This document shows, one piece after another, positions 23,053 to 23,302 of a DNA stretch of 23,302 nt. A program made the translations under genes and the position numbers. The notes beneath the pieces were generated by a model. It was not told the origin of the DNA, searched no databases, and saw only the letters and a list, made by a program, of their open reading frames with translations. The stretch is taken from the NCBI GenBank assembly GCA_964431655.1, contig CAYSKJ010000033.1, forward strand, positions 1 through 23,302, given 5' to 3'. Numbering within the stretch: the stretch's first letter is position 1; every line of letters begins with the position of its first letter. Origin of the DNA: CAYMEV01 sp964431655 [NCBI: uncultured bacterium]. Lineage in GTDB: Bacteria; CAYMEV01.

Positions 23053-23302
23053 ATGCCAAAAAGACTTATGACGGTTTTTTTCGTGTTTCTTTTTGTGTTC
23101 TGTTTTTTCTTCCCGTTTCTTTCCAGTGCAGCAGAAAAAATAGAAACAACAGCCGGGGTAATTGCTGATTATTCCGGGCAAAAATCCCTGACCGGATCCT
23201 ATGTGGCTTTTGATTCCGCAGAAGGCGGAGCCGAATGCTTTGAGGCCGGTGTTGCAGCAGATTTTGTATTCTATGCCGAAAGCTATTCACCGGACTGGGA
23301 AT
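23053..23302 (+). CDS. Secreted or envelope protein of unknown function, 3' end missing
   Basis: An open frame of 83 codons runs off the right edge. It starts at an ATG with a strong AGGAGG (23041-23046) 6 bases upstream. The first residues form a signal peptide: MPKR, a long hydrophobic stretch rich in Phe and Val, then FLSSAAEK with a plausible signal peptidase I site. The visible mature part (starting about KIETTAGVIADYSG) is acidic and Ala/Gly-rich. No family was recognised. It has its own promoter candidate, so it is probably not part of the efflux operon. Confidence 0.75.
   Translation, partial: MPKRLMTVFFVFLFVFCFFFPFLSSAAEKIETTAGVIADYSGQKSLTGSYVAFDSAEGGAECFEAGVAADFVFYAESYSPDWE

Noticed and set aside
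23066-23290. Minus-strand frame of 74 codons at the right edge
   Set aside because: The plus strand here has a strong ribosome site and a signal-peptide protein; the minus frame is its Arg-rich shadow.

Overview
The window comes from a diderm (Gram-negative) bacterium. It encodes a TolC-type outer-membrane channel with a periplasmic adaptor, plus polyprenyl-phosphate sugar enzymes. Nothing seen fixes the phylum. No rRNA, tRNA, transposase or integrase was found. The genes from about 7.3 kb rightward share one style (many AGG Arg, ATA Ile and GGG Gly codons). The csm genes on the left look clearly more A/T-rich by eye, which is compatible with separate acquisition of the CRISPR module.

Left third (1-9164, all minus strand): a type III-A CRISPR-Cas locus. 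In transcription order it reads: a PNPOx-fold flavoprotein, a PaaK/CapK-like adenylate-forming enzyme, cas6, a 235-bp control region with two promoter candidates and a 14-bp perfect inverted repeat, cas10 (csm1), csm2, csm3, csm4, csm5, an AT-rich leader, and a CRISPR array that runs off the left edge (two repeats visible). The HD and GGDD motifs of Cas10 and the catalytic Asp of Csm3 are present. No Csm6/Csx1-type CARF effector, ring nuclease, cas1 or cas2 lies in the window. The two metabolic-looking genes sit directly upstream of cas6; the second overlaps the cas6 start by one base.

Middle (9273-14922, plus strand): four tightly packed genes for envelope glycan or lipid modification. They are a GT39/GT83-like membrane glycosyltransferase, a YdjC/ChbG-family deacetylase, a DPM1/ArnC-like polyprenyl-phosphate sugar transferase and an AsnB-type amidotransferase. 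The first three match, by family, the Francisella FlmK-NaxD-FlmF2 route that puts a de-N-acetylated amino sugar on lipid A. Convergent to them (14913-16887, minus) lie a GNAT acetyltransferase and a split CHR (chromate transporter family) pair.

Right (17010-22586, plus): a TolC-like channel, a MacA-like adaptor, a MacB-type ATPase and two tandem FtsX/MacB-like permeases form one complete tripartite efflux operon. After a 466-bp AT-rich gap with one good sigma70-type promoter, a truncated gene for a signal-peptide-bearing protein runs off the right edge.
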